From Sphingopyxis sp. OPL5 (lineage in GTDB: Bacteria > Pseudomonadota > Alphaproteobacteria > Sphingomonadales > Sphingomonadaceae): a stretch of DNA of 64,000 bases. The stretch is from NCBI RefSeq assembly GCF_003797775.2, contig NZ_CP060725.1, positions 496,001 through 560,000 of the forward strand, read 5' to 3'. This document shows, in pieces, positions 1-7,567 of this stretch. The notes beneath the pieces were generated by a model, which had not been told where the DNA came from, did not search any database, and was given only the letters and a program-made list of their open reading frames with translations. Each line of letters starts with the position of its first letter. Positions within the stretch are counted from its first letter, which is position 1. Both the position numbers and the translations under genes were made by a program.

Positions 1-543
1 CATCAAGTCTCCGTTTGGAACGCAGCCATTCAACGTCCAGGCATCATCTCAACCCCGCTTCGACAGGCCTTCGGTTCTCACGTCATAGCCAAGCTCGGCG
101 CTTCAGCTGCGACCATGATCCCTTGCCCTACGATCTGTCGCCACTGATGTTCGCAGGACCGCCTGTCTCTCGGCATGCTATCGGGCGATCAAGACGCGCG
201 CAATCGGAGCGGAGAAAATCCATCCGATACGGAACAATCTGAAGCTCGTGGAGCCCCCCCCTCTCCGCCGCGGTGCGGCTCGACATGAAGAGCACCTTCT
301 GGAGAATACGCAGATCAAGCGACGCGATCCAGTCGGACGGCCAGTATTGGCAAATTAATATGGCCTCGTGCCGAGAGACGAGTGTCTGCTTTCAGACCAA
401 TCTAAGCATCCTCATAACGACCGACATGAGGCGCAAAGCCGCCTGAGAGATGCTCTCAGTTTGGATGCATCTCTGGTCGACGACCTCGCACTTATGAGCT
501 GCGACGCTAAGTTGGGCCACGGAGGTTCAGCAGGAGTGGCGAT
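1..543. other. No supported gene (left edge of window)
   Basis: I see no convincing gene here. The open frames are short, overlap on both strands and lack recognisable domains. The stretch includes AT-richer patches (for example around 345-362) unlike the GC-rich genes to the right. It lies beside an EexN-like lipoprotein and a DUF736 gene, so it may be decayed mobile-element DNA. That is inference only. Confidence 0.4.
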
Positions 544-765
544 TTGCGTGCGATCATGACCTTGGCGATTGCCGTCACCTTGGCGGCGTGCGGACGAAGC
601 GAGCCGCGCAGTCTGCAGTATTTCGAGAGCCATCTGGAGGAAGCGCGGGACATCGTCGCTGCTTGTGAGGACGATACTCACCGCGGCGATGAGTGCCAGA
701 ACGCAAGCATCGCAGTCGAAACCGCCGAAGCCCGAGAAAAATTCGAACGGTTCCGCGGCAAATAA
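544..765 (+). CDS. EexN-like small lipoprotein (entry exclusion family)
   Basis: A 73-residue protein with a short hydrophobic leader and a lipobox ending LAAC at residues 12-16, so it should be a lipoprotein. The mature part follows the pattern I associate with EexN entry-exclusion lipoproteins of conjugative elements: a 'Y...H.EE' stretch soon after the lipid cysteine, then a cysteine, then 'ECQNA'. I chose the TTG start at 544 because AGGAG lies seven bases upstream; an ATG at 556 is the alternative and would leave a very short leader. EexN proteins block redundant transfer into a cell that already holds the element. No type IV secretion genes are visible, so this may be an isolated remnant. 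Family assignment is by eye. Confidence 0.6.
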   Translation: MRAIMTLAIAVTLAACGRSEPRSLQYFESHLEEARDIVAACEDDTHRGDECQNASIAVETAEAREKFERFRGK

Positions 766-783
766 GCGAGCGGTCGAGCCTTA

Positions 784-1713
784 TCAGCCTGCCTGCTTTG
801 CGGTGGATTCCAGCAGAGCGATCCGCTCGGCGCAAACCGATTCCACCACCTTTGCCAGTACTGTGACGCGTTCGCCGAGCCAGGAAAGCTCATTCTCGGT
901 AATGCGATAATGCTTCGAGTAGCGCGCCTTGATGTAAGCTTCCTTGAGCTTCTCAAAACGTGACCGGTCGGATTTCGCGTCACGCGGCCAGACGTCCGCG
1001 AGCCGAAGATCGATACGCTCAGCCTGCGTCCGCAGAAACGCTAAATTATGCACATGCGGCGAATAAAATGAGCAGACTAACAGCGCACAGTTGTAGAACC
1101 GCTCTGTCGCCTGGTGGAGCTGAAAAGCGGCGTTGTTCAGCCGGCCTTTAGCGAGATTGAAGCTATAGTTATCGAAGAACTCGCCGCCGCTGGGAAACCA
1201 CTCATCGAAATATTCCCGCGCCATCTCCAGCGCTGCATGCGGCGTTTTAGGCTGTGGCTCAGGCAACTCATCATCAACCGCCTGATAAATCGCAATCCCG
1301 TCGCGCGCGACGTCCATGAAAAAATAGCGCCCCTGCGACAGCCCGCTATTCACCTCGTCGAGACTGTGCACGATGAAGTTCACCGGCGTCCGCAGCGTCT
1401 TCGTTACCGACAGTTCGCGAATGAGCCGGTCGTCGAGCTTCGACCAATAGTCGGCGCGATCGGTCAGCCGCTTGTCGTTGACGATGATCAGCAGGTCATA
1501 GTCGGACTGATAGCCCTTGGCGGTGTGCGGCTCGTCGACCCAGCCTCCCCTCGCATAGCTGCCGTAGAGAATGATTTTCGAGATGCGGCCCTTCTTCTTC
1601 CAGCCCTGCGTCGCGAGCGCCAGCGCATCCTCGAATTCTTCGAAGACGATCTCGACGACGCGCTCGAGTTCACGCTGCTTGTGCGGGGGAAGATGGTCGA
1701 TACCGCTTTTCAT
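784..1713 (-). CDS. Nucleotidyltransferase (MNT) - HEPN domain protein
   Basis: A 309-residue two-domain protein. The N-terminal half carries the minimal nucleotidyltransferase signature GSYARG at residues 51-56 and an acidic pair D71/D73 in SDYD. The C-terminal half is helical and contains an RYSKH motif near residues 264-268, similar to the arginine-histidine motif of HEPN ribonucleases but with a short spacer. Separate MNT and HEPN genes form toxin-antitoxin pairs in which the MNT enzyme AMPylates the HEPN toxin; here both are in one chain. The ATG at 1713 was preferred over a GTG at 1749, whose extra residues are a basic low-complexity run. It lies between an EexN-like and a DUF736 gene, which suggests mobile-element cargo. 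A defence or toxin role is inferred. Confidence 0.7.
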   Translation of the reverse strand: MKSGIDHLPPHKQRELERVVEIVFEEFEDALALATQGWKKKGRISKIILYGSYARGGWVDEPHTAKGYQSDYDLLIIVNDKRLTDRADYWSKLDDRLIRELSVTKTLRTPVNFIVHSLDEVNSGLSQGRYFFMDVARDGIAIYQAVDDELPEPQPKTPHAALEMAREYFDEWFPSGGEFFDNYSFNLAKGRLNNAAFQLHQATERFYNCALLVCSFYSPHVHNLAFLRTQAERIDLRLADVWPRDAKSDRSRFEKLKEAYIKARYSKHYRITENELSWLGERVTVLAKVVESVCAERIALLESTAKQAG

Positions 1714-1798
1714 CGTCGTCACCCTATCAAGGCGGCGCCTCCTGCGCACCAGCTATTGCAGCCAGTGCGAGGATAAGCCGCGCGTTTTTCTAACGCCG

Positions 1799-2122
1799 TC
1801 AGTCGGCGGGGTTCCAGAGCAGCGCATAAGCGTCGGGATTGTCCTGCCCCGCCGCGCGGGCAAGGTTCGCATAAAGTCGTCGCTGCCCGAACTCGGGGGC
1901 TTCGAGCGCGAGCGACACATAGCGGCGCTCGGAAACTGCCGCGAGGCGCACCCATCCCGCGCCGATCTCGACGTCGTCGGAATAGACGCGGTAGTCGGGT
2001 TGCACATCGCTCCCCTTGCCGCGGTTGATACGAATTTCGATCGGCACCCGGATCGAGAGGGTGCGAAGTTCGCCGACAAAGCCCTTCTCGATCGTGCCGC
2101 TAACGAAGCCGATGGCTCCCAT
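1799..2122 (-). CDS. DUF736 family protein
   Basis: A 107-residue protein matching DUF736: an N-terminal 'MGAIG' opening, a central PDYRV motif, an 'E.GAGW' segment and a C-terminal 'LLWNP'. DUF736 genes are common on alphaproteobacterial plasmids and integrative elements, usually near conjugation genes, but have no established function. The ATG at 2122 has AGGAGA close upstream. The open frame continues further upstream, but that part is low-complexity arginine/proline-rich sequence and is unlikely to be translated. With the EexN-like gene it marks this end of the window as a conjugative-element scar or border. Confidence 0.75.
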   Translation of the reverse strand: MGAIGFVSGTIEKGFVGELRTLSIRVPIEIRINRGKGSDVQPDYRVYSDDVEIGAGWVRLAAVSERRYVSLALEAPEFGQRRLYANLARAAGQDNPDAYALLWNPAD

Positions 2123-2227
2123 GATGTGTCTCCTGACCTTGCCCGCGAGCCCGTCCCGCGGCGCAGGAAGGCAGCCGGGGCGCCGCAAGGCGCCGGCGCA
2201 CCCAGAGGGCCGCAACGGCAGTGGAGG

Positions 2228-2264
2228 ACGGGCGAAGCCCGTTGCGCCGGGGCCGCGCCCCGGC
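2228..2264. repeat. Two adjacent perfect hairpins upstream of DUF736
   Basis: Two stem-loops stand three bases apart: ACGGGC-GAA-GCCCGT at 2228-2242 and GCCGGGGC-CGC-GCCCCGGC at 2246-2264. A third, self-complementary GGCGCC pair lies near 2180-2195. They sit in the gene-free stretch 2123-2423, upstream of DUF736 on its strand. They have no T-tract, so they are not a standard terminator for the minus strand. A leader, attenuator or transfer-origin role is possible; none is shown. Confidence 0.5.
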
Positions 2265-2423
2265 AGACGCCTCAAGCGCGGGTCGGGATCGCGGCTGGCC
2301 GCGGGGACGCGGCGACGCCCGGTGGCCCTGGCCGTAAGAAGGTGCCGATCACGCGATCAACCCTGGCAATGTTCGAATTCAAACCGACTGCGGCGAAGAC
2401 GCTCAAGCGTCCCCGAGACAGAA

Positions 2424-3227
2424 TTACGATCTCGAACCGGTCCAATGGTGCGCGCCGCCGTCGCGCCAGCCCAGCGAAATTCCGATCAGCACGAGGATCG
2501 CCGCGATCGCTGCCGCCACCGCGACGGCAGCCGCCTCCTGTCCGCCGGCTGCAAAGATTGCTGCCTGCGCCCAGAGGAAGACGAGGGCGAAGGGCGGATT
2601 GCCCTTGCCCCGCGCAAGGGCCGTGGCCGCGATCAGACCGCCGACGACGATAATCGCGGCGGAGATGAGCGGCGCGACATCGGGCGCAGCGTCGACGCCA
2701 TAGTAGCGCAACGTGGCCGCGACATTGACGATCGAGGCTGCGGTCAACCAGGAAGCGAGCGCCGACAGCGGCAGGATGGCGCCCCAGCGCTCGGCCGCCG
2801 AAAAGGGCGCGTTCCAGGCGGCGAAGCGCCGGTAGGCAAGAAGGATCGAGACAAGCGAGCCAAAAATGATGAGGGTCGATACCGCGTCTATGTCGCCAAG
2901 CTGCACCCAGGTGGCCCAAAGCGCATTGCCGAGAAAGGCGCCGGCCGCAGGCCAGCGCAGCGCGGCGAACAACGCGCTATCGCGCCCGGAAGCGGTGAAC
3001 TGGAGGAGCGCGAAAACCAGGGATCCCAGATAAAGCGCGCCCCAGATCGAGAAGGCCCAGCCCGCGGGCGTTATCAGCGTCTGCACGGCGTCCGAGCGAT
3101 CGCCGACCGGCGTGCCGATCCCTATCACGGGCAAGAGGGCAGCTCCGATCTGCGCCAGCGCACAGAGAAGGACGACGATACGCGCCGGATCGGCGGCGGG
3201 TGCGGGGGTTGCGATGGTCTCGGTCAT
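2424..3227 (-). CDS. TspO/MBR-type tryptophan-rich membrane protein homologue
   Basis: A 267-residue protein made almost entirely of hydrophobic segments; I count about eight candidate membrane helices. The segment 'ITPAGWAFSIWG' (around residues 52-63) is the hallmark of the larger TspO/MBR-related membrane proteins, which are about 100 residues longer than classical TspO. TspO proteins bind porphyrins and other ligands in the membrane; the role of the long relatives is not established. It is transcribed alone on the minus strand. The C-terminal tail after the last helix is short and polar. Confidence 0.65.
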   Translation of the reverse strand: MTETIATPAPAADPARIVVLLCALAQIGAALLPVIGIGTPVGDRSDAVQTLITPAGWAFSIWGALYLGSLVFALLQFTASGRDSALFAALRWPAAGAFLGNALWATWVQLGDIDAVSTLIIFGSLVSILLAYRRFAAWNAPFSAAERWGAILPLSALASWLTAASIVNVAATLRYYGVDAAPDVAPLISAAIIVVGGLIAATALARGKGNPPFALVFLWAQAAIFAAGGQEAAAVAVAAAIAAILVLIGISLGWRDGGAHHWTGSRS

Positions 3228-3360
3228 GCAAGGTTCAACCGGCGCCGCAGCACTTTGTTCCGCGGCTCGAGACCGTCAAAAATGAGAGGCATCCGGACCG
3301 CCTGCGGACATCCGGCTTTACGATCCTCCCGCCAGGCAGCTCCGGCCAGTGGCGGCGCGG

Positions 3361-3618
3361 CTATGCTTCGATCGGCGAGCCGCTGTCCGGAAGAGCACCA
3401 CCCGCCGCGGTAGCGCCTTCCGGGGCGACGCCGTCGACCTCGACAAGATCCTCTCCGACGAGCGTGCCCGTGATGCGCACGCGCTTCTCGACATGGTCGA
3501 CGGGGGTGCGGCGAAGGTCGAGCCGCCAGCGGCCGCCGAGGTCGCGGCGAAGCGCAAAGCCGCCTGCCACGCGCAGCAGCGTACCCGACTCGTCGATGCG
3601 TGATCCAATTCCAGCCAT
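3361..3618 (-). CDS. Small DUF5818-like protein
   Basis: An 85-residue soluble protein. It has a pattern I associate with sphingomonad DUF5818 proteins: a 'G.LLR..GG.ALR.D.GG.WRLDL' opening, then 'VEKRVRITGTLVG.DL.EVDGV', suggesting a small beta-barrel. The function is unknown. The ATG at 3618 lacks a strong ribosome-binding site. It is separated from the kinase gene downstream by a repeat-like tract. The family name is from memory and uncertain. Confidence 0.55.
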   Translation of the reverse strand: MAGIGSRIDESGTLLRVAGGFALRRDLGGRWRLDLRRTPVDHVEKRVRITGTLVGEDLVEVDGVAPEGATAAGGALPDSGSPIEA

Positions 3619-3680
3619 GGCTACGCCTTAGCCGAGCCGCGCCATACTCGCCAGCCACGAGCAAGGTTTGAGACGCCCAC

Positions 3681-3731
3681 CCTTCGACCCGCTCCCTTCG
3701 ACCATCGACCCTCACCTTCGATCCTCGACCC
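3681..3731. repeat. Degenerate TTCGAC repeat tract
   Basis: Between two minus-strand genes the sequence repeats variants of CCTTCGACCC and ATCGACCC about five times in 51 bases. The copies are imperfect and irregularly spaced. It could be slippage-derived filler, part of a degraded intergenic repeat, or clustered regulator half-sites. There is no evidence for a specific function. Confidence 0.4.
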
Positions 3732-3778
3732 ACGAAGCGCGCGAGCCTCGCGCGATCCCGCCGCGCCCGCGATGCTTG

Positions 3779-5347
3779 TCATGCAGGAAGCTCGAGAGTG
3801 CAGCAAACACCCTCGGGCCGGAACTCGATCGCAGCGCTGCCGCCCCTCCCGCGGAGCGCCCGTTCGAGCATCCGCGTGCCGAAACCCGTGCGCGCGGGAG
3901 GCGAAACGGGGGGACCGCCCTGCTCGCTCCAACGCAGGCGGAGCCGATCCCGGTCGCTCTCGTTCACCATGTCCCACTCGACCGCGACCGTGCCGGCATC
4001 GCCCGACAATGCTCCATATTTTACCGCATTGGTCCCGAGTTCGTGCAGCGCCATCGCCGCGAGCAGCGCCCTCGACGCCGGCACCTCGGCGTCCGGCCCC
4101 GCGAGGCTGATGCGGCCCGGCTTCATCTTGTCGAAGGCGTGGAGCGCGCGCTCGATCATTTCGCCGGCCGATACCGTGCCCCAGTGGCGTTCGGTGAGGA
4201 GGTCGTGCGCGTCGGAAAGGGCGCGGACGCGCGCCTCGAAAGATTGCCGCTCGGCGGCCGGCGTCTCGCGAAACGTCTGTGCGGCGATCGCCTGGACCAT
4301 CGCGAGCGTGTTCTTCACCCGGTGGCGCATTTCGGCGAGGGTGAGCTGGAGCTCCTCTTCGGCCCTCACGCGCGCCGCGATCTCGACGCGCGCCGCCTCG
4401 TGAAGATGGGCGTTGTCCATTGCCACCGCCGCCTGCGCAGCCAAGGCCTCGACAAGCTCCTCGACCTCGGCATTGAACATGGCGGGCTCGTCATGGCCGA
4501 ATAAAAGACCGCCGAGCACCTCGCCCGAGCGCGAGATGACGGGAACCGCGAGATAGCTCACGACGGGCAGATGCCCCTCCGGCATGCCGTGGTGCGGCGC
4601 GCTCAGGCCGTAGCGCGGATCCTTGCGGATATCGCCCGACCGGATCGTCCCCGCTCCGCGGAACGTCGGGTCGAAGACGGCGGTGTTGCGCGGCATGCCG
4701 AAGCGCTCGAACGCCTCGCGCGGGGCGCCGGAGAGCGAGAAGAGCAGATAGCTTTCGCCCTCGTCGCCCAGCACATTGTAAAAGAAGGCGCCGAAGCGCG
4801 CACCGCTGAGCTCGGTCGCGATATCGGTCACCGCCTGGACGATCCGTTCGAGGTCGAGATCCTGCGAGACGAGGAGGGCGGCGCGATTGAGGTGGGTCAG
4901 CCGCTCGGCCTGGCGGGCGAGCTGCGCCTCGACCGCCTTTCGTTCCGAGATGTCGCGCGCGATCTTCGAAGCGCCGATGATCGTGCCGTCGGCGCGGCGC
5001 ACCGGCGACACGGTGATCGAGAGATCGACGAGGCTGCCGTCCTTGCGCCGCCGGACCGTCTCGAAAGGCGGAACGCGCTCCCCGGCGCGAATGCGCTCGA
5101 TGATCGCGGTTTCTTCGCTGCGGCGTTCCTCGGGGATGAGGTTGAGGATCGAGCGGCCGACGATCTCGTCGGCACGATAACCGAACATGCGTTCGGCCGC
5201 GGGATTCCAGCTGGTGATGATACCATCGAGCGTCTTGCTGATGATCGCATCGTCCGACCCGTCGACGAGCGCCGCGAGGTGCGCGGCACTTTCGCGAACG
5301 GCTAAGCCCCCTTGCGCCGCTTCGTCCTCGATCAGCGTCTCACGCAT
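3779..5347 (-). CDS. PAS-GAF-HWE family sensor histidine kinase
   Basis: A 522-residue soluble kinase. Residues about 22-140 form a PAS domain ending in a PAC-type 'RRADGTIIGASKIARDISERK' stretch; about 150-320 form a GAF domain; about 325-522 form the kinase core. The phospho-accepting His342 lies in 'EMRHRVKNTL', typical of HWE/HisKA_2 kinases, and the ATPase region has 'HELGTNAVKYGALS' from residue 435. HWE kinases are typical of alphaproteobacteria and often feed light, redox or general-stress signals. There is no membrane segment. It is divergent from a single-domain response regulator at 5520, a probable partner. No LOV-type cysteine motif is visible in the PAS domain, so its signal is unknown. 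Confidence 0.9.
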   Translation of the reverse strand: MRETLIEDEAAQGGLAVRESAAHLAALVDGSDDAIISKTLDGIITSWNPAAERMFGYRADEIVGRSILNLIPEERRSEETAIIERIRAGERVPPFETVRRRKDGSLVDLSITVSPVRRADGTIIGASKIARDISERKAVEAQLARQAERLTHLNRAALLVSQDLDLERIVQAVTDIATELSGARFGAFFYNVLGDEGESYLLFSLSGAPREAFERFGMPRNTAVFDPTFRGAGTIRSGDIRKDPRYGLSAPHHGMPEGHLPVVSYLAVPVISRSGEVLGGLLFGHDEPAMFNAEVEELVEALAAQAAVAMDNAHLHEAARVEIAARVRAEEELQLTLAEMRHRVKNTLAMVQAIAAQTFRETPAAERQSFEARVRALSDAHDLLTERHWGTVSAGEMIERALHAFDKMKPGRISLAGPDAEVPASRALLAAMALHELGTNAVKYGALSGDAGTVAVEWDMVNESDRDRLRLRWSEQGGPPVSPPARTGFGTRMLERALRGRGGSAAIEFRPEGVCCTLELPA

Positions 5348-5383
5348 ATGTCATGGTCCCTGCCCCTCCGATGGCCCCTTGCG

Positions 5384-5398
5384 TTCCCGAAACGGGAA
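5384..5398. promoter_or_regulatory. Perfect palindrome in the kinase/regulator divergent promoter
   Basis: The 15-base sequence TTCCCGAAACGGGAA is a perfect 6-3-6 inverted repeat. It lies in the 172-base interval between the kinase start (5347, minus) and the regulator start (5520, plus). Its position suggests an operator shared by both genes. No DNA-binding regulator is encoded next to it, and the response regulator lacks an output domain, so the binding protein would act from elsewhere. Confidence 0.4.
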
Positions 5399-5519
5399 TT
5401 CGCTATGGCAAAGAAACCCTTGAGTGGTTGATGCGTTCCGCCGAGACTGCCATGCGCCCAGCCGTGACGCCGAGCGACCTCTCAACTTCGATCCATGTTT
5501 CAGGGCGAAAGTCATCAGC

Positions 5520-5912
5520 GTGCCAAACCCGTCCCCCGCCCCTCTCTGCACGGCCATCGTCGCCGAAGACGAATGGCTCGTCCGCATCGACATCGTCGAG
5601 GCGCTCGAGGCAGCCGGGTTCGCGGTTCGCGAGGTCGAAACCGCCGAGGACGCACTGCTCCTGATCGGCGAGGAGCGACCGCATATCCTTGTGACCGATA
5701 TCCGGCTTGCCGGCGCTCTCGACGGATGGAGCCTTGCGGAAGCCTATCGCGCCGCTCATCCGGGCGGCGGCGTCGTCTATGCCTCGGCCAATGTGCCGCT
5801 TGCCGATCGACAGGTCGAGGGCAGCTTCTTCTTCTCGAAACCCGTGCTGATGAGCGCGCTCGTCGATGCATGCCTCGGCCTCTGCGCCGGGCAAGACGGC
5901 CGGCCCGCCTGA
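5520..5912 (+). CDS. Single-domain response regulator
   Basis: A 130-residue receiver domain with no output domain. Acidic residues E16-D17-E18, the phospho-acceptor Asp60 in 'VTDIRL' and Lys107 in 'FFFSKP' are all in place. I chose the GTG at 5520 because the family starts shortly before the first beta strand; the open frame extends upstream to 5424 without homology. Stand-alone receivers beside HWE kinases usually act as phosphate shuttles or sinks, or bind another protein. The divergent kinase at 3779-5347 is the obvious partner. Confidence 0.85.
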   Translation: MPNPSPAPLCTAIVAEDEWLVRIDIVEALEAAGFAVREVETAEDALLLIGEERPHILVTDIRLAGALDGWSLAEAYRAAHPGGGVVYASANVPLADRQVEGSFFFSKPVLMSALVDACLGLCAGQDGRPA

Positions 5913-5979
5913 GGCGGGCAAGCGGGCGTGATCCACCTGTCACGCGTCCATCGCGCGCCCGTCACCTCCGCAGCGCGGG

Positions 5980-6237
5980 TCAGGCGGCGGCCGCCCCTGA
6001 CTGAGCAGAGGGCCCCGCGGTGCCTTGGGATGGGGGGAGGCCGTGCAGCTTCCAGAGATTGGCTTCGGTTTTGCTCATGCGAACGAGAAGCTGCTCGCCG
6101 TCCCATAGTTCGACCTCGGCACTGCCGCGATCGTTGAGCGCGAACTGGAACGCCTGATAGGCGTCGGGCGCGCGAAATTCGACGCGGCGCGGCTCGCGCG
6201 CATCCTCGCCATGAAAAAGAAGATGAAAAAGGCGCAT
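5980..6237 (-). CDS. Small conserved-looking protein, unknown function
   Basis: An 85-residue protein without a signal peptide or membrane segment. The N-terminal two thirds look folded, with alternating charged and hydrophobic residues and an 'ELWDGEQLLVRM' strand-turn-strand. The last 15 residues are a low-complexity tail of Gly, Ala, Ser and Gln. The ATG at 6237 has GGAG six bases upstream and was preferred over an ATG at 6249. I do not recognise the family. Confidence 0.55.
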   Translation of the reverse strand: MRLFHLLFHGEDAREPRRVEFRAPDAYQAFQFALNDRGSAEVELWDGEQLLVRMSKTEANLWKLHGLPPSQGTAGPSAQSGAAAA

Positions 6238-6574
6238 GACATGCTCCATTCCTGTTCCGGAGCAAGCGCGACCCTGCTCTCAGCACCGATCGGAAGGCCT
6301 CATGCAAAGGGCGGACTGCAAAATCAGGCAGCCGCAAGAGACGCCGACGAGGGTGGGACTCAGCCACTTCTGCATAGCAGATTTGGCACCCCAAGGCGCG
6401 AAAATCGTGATGATCGAGATCAATCCTGCACGCGGTGCGGCGGGCTGGGCCCCATCCGCCCGTCGCGTCGCCAGATCCATCGAGGCAGGTTTTGCCCAAC
6501 AACCATGTGGGCCGAACGCGCCCGGCCGAGCAGCTTTCGTGCATCCGTCGACGCGATAGCCTGCCCCGTGCCCT
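6238..6574. other. Intergenic stretch, nothing recognised
   Basis: This 337-base stretch separates the small minus-strand gene from the end of the flavoprotein operon. Open frames on both strands are short, overlapping and without recognisable motifs. It should hold the promoter of the small gene and the end of the flavoprotein operon transcript. I see no clear terminator or RNA gene. Confidence 0.35.
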
Positions 6575-7567
6575 TCAGTGCTGGTCCACCATTACATGCC
6601 CTTCGACACGGCGCAGCCAGTTGTGAAGCCGCGTCGCAGCCGCCGCGCCATGGCCCGTCGCGGTGCTGATCTGGTCGAGCCCGGCGAGAACATCGCCGGC
6701 GCCATAGACGCCGGGCATCAAGGGCTCGGCAAAGGCATCGGCCGGCAGGCAGCGATTGGCGTCGCCTTGGAGACCGAGCCCCGCCAGCAATTCGCTGCGC
6801 GGTTCGGACCCGAGCGCCGGATAGAGGGTGTCGAAGAGAAGCGCGTCCTCTGCACCCTCCAGCTGCACCGCGATGCGTCTGTCCCGGTGCGCGAGGCGAA
6901 GCAGCTGCCGCTCCTCGATCCGCACGTCGCTTGCCAGAAGTTCGGCGCGCTGCGCGGGCGTGAGCTCGACCTGCCACTTGGGGATGAGGGTCACATCGTC
7001 GGTATATTGCCTCAGGAACATCGCCTCTGCGGCGCCATGAAGGTCCGACCCGAGTACGGCGATCTTGCGCCCGCGATGCTCAAATCCGTCGCAGATCGGG
7101 CAGTAGCGCAGCGCGCCGCTCCGGACGGCGGCGTCATGGTCGCCGCTGGCAAGCACCGCCTCGTTGGTGATGACGCCCGTCGCGAGAATGAGCCCGCGCG
7201 CCGACAGGCAGCGGCCGTCCTCGAGCCGCGCCGCGAAGGGGGCACCGCCGGCGCCTGCGGACAGACAGTCGACGCGCGCCAATTCGATTTCGGCACCGTA
7301 TCGCCCGGCCTGATCGGTGAGCCGCGCGACGAGATCGGCTCCCGATATCCCGTCCGGAAATCCGGGCACATTCCAGGCCATCGGCGCGCCAAGCGCGCGC
7401 GAGCGTCCGTCATGGAGCACGAGGGTGCGGCGGCGATAGCGCGCAAGATAGAGAGCAGCGGTGAGCCCTCCGGGTCCGGCGCCGATGACGAGCGCGTCAT
7501 AAGCGAGCTCGCCTGAAGGGTCGCGGCCAGCGGGCATGCGCCCTCCCGTTCCGGCCCCACCCTTCAT
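6575..7567 (-). CDS. Thioredoxin-reductase-like FAD/NAD(P) oxidoreductase
   Basis: A 330-residue flavoprotein. The FAD-binding GAGPGG lies at 29-34, and a redox-like CPICDG at 156-161 replaces the CATCDG of thioredoxin reductase. A C-terminal 'GVYGAGD' motif completes the FAD site. The length and order match thioredoxin-reductase-like enzymes that use a dithiol or act as ferredoxin/bacilliredoxin-type reductases. The ATG at 7567 shares an ATGA overlap with the MgtC stop, implying translational coupling; an ATG at 7537 with its own GGGAGG is possible. The N-terminal 20 residues are glycine-rich and poorly conserved. The electron acceptor is unknown; no thioredoxin is next to it. Confidence 0.8.
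   Translation of the reverse strand: MKGGAGTGGRMPAGRDPSGELAYDALVIGAGPGGLTAALYLARYRRRTLVLHDGRSRALGAPMAWNVPGFPDGISGADLVARLTDQAGRYGAEIELARVDCLSAGAGGAPFAARLEDGRCLSARGLILATGVITNEAVLASGDHDAAVRSGALRYCPICDGFEHRGRKIAVLGSDLHGAAEAMFLRQYTDDVTLIPKWQVELTPAQRAELLASDVRIEERQLLRLAHRDRRIAVQLEGAEDALLFDTLYPALGSEPRSELLAGLGLQGDANRCLPADAFAEPLMPGVYGAGDVLAGLDQISTATGHGAAAATRLHNWLRRVEGHVMVDQH

Noticed and set aside
15..242. 75-codon open frame at the left edge
   Set aside because: No ribosome-binding site or domain; composition looks like random translation.
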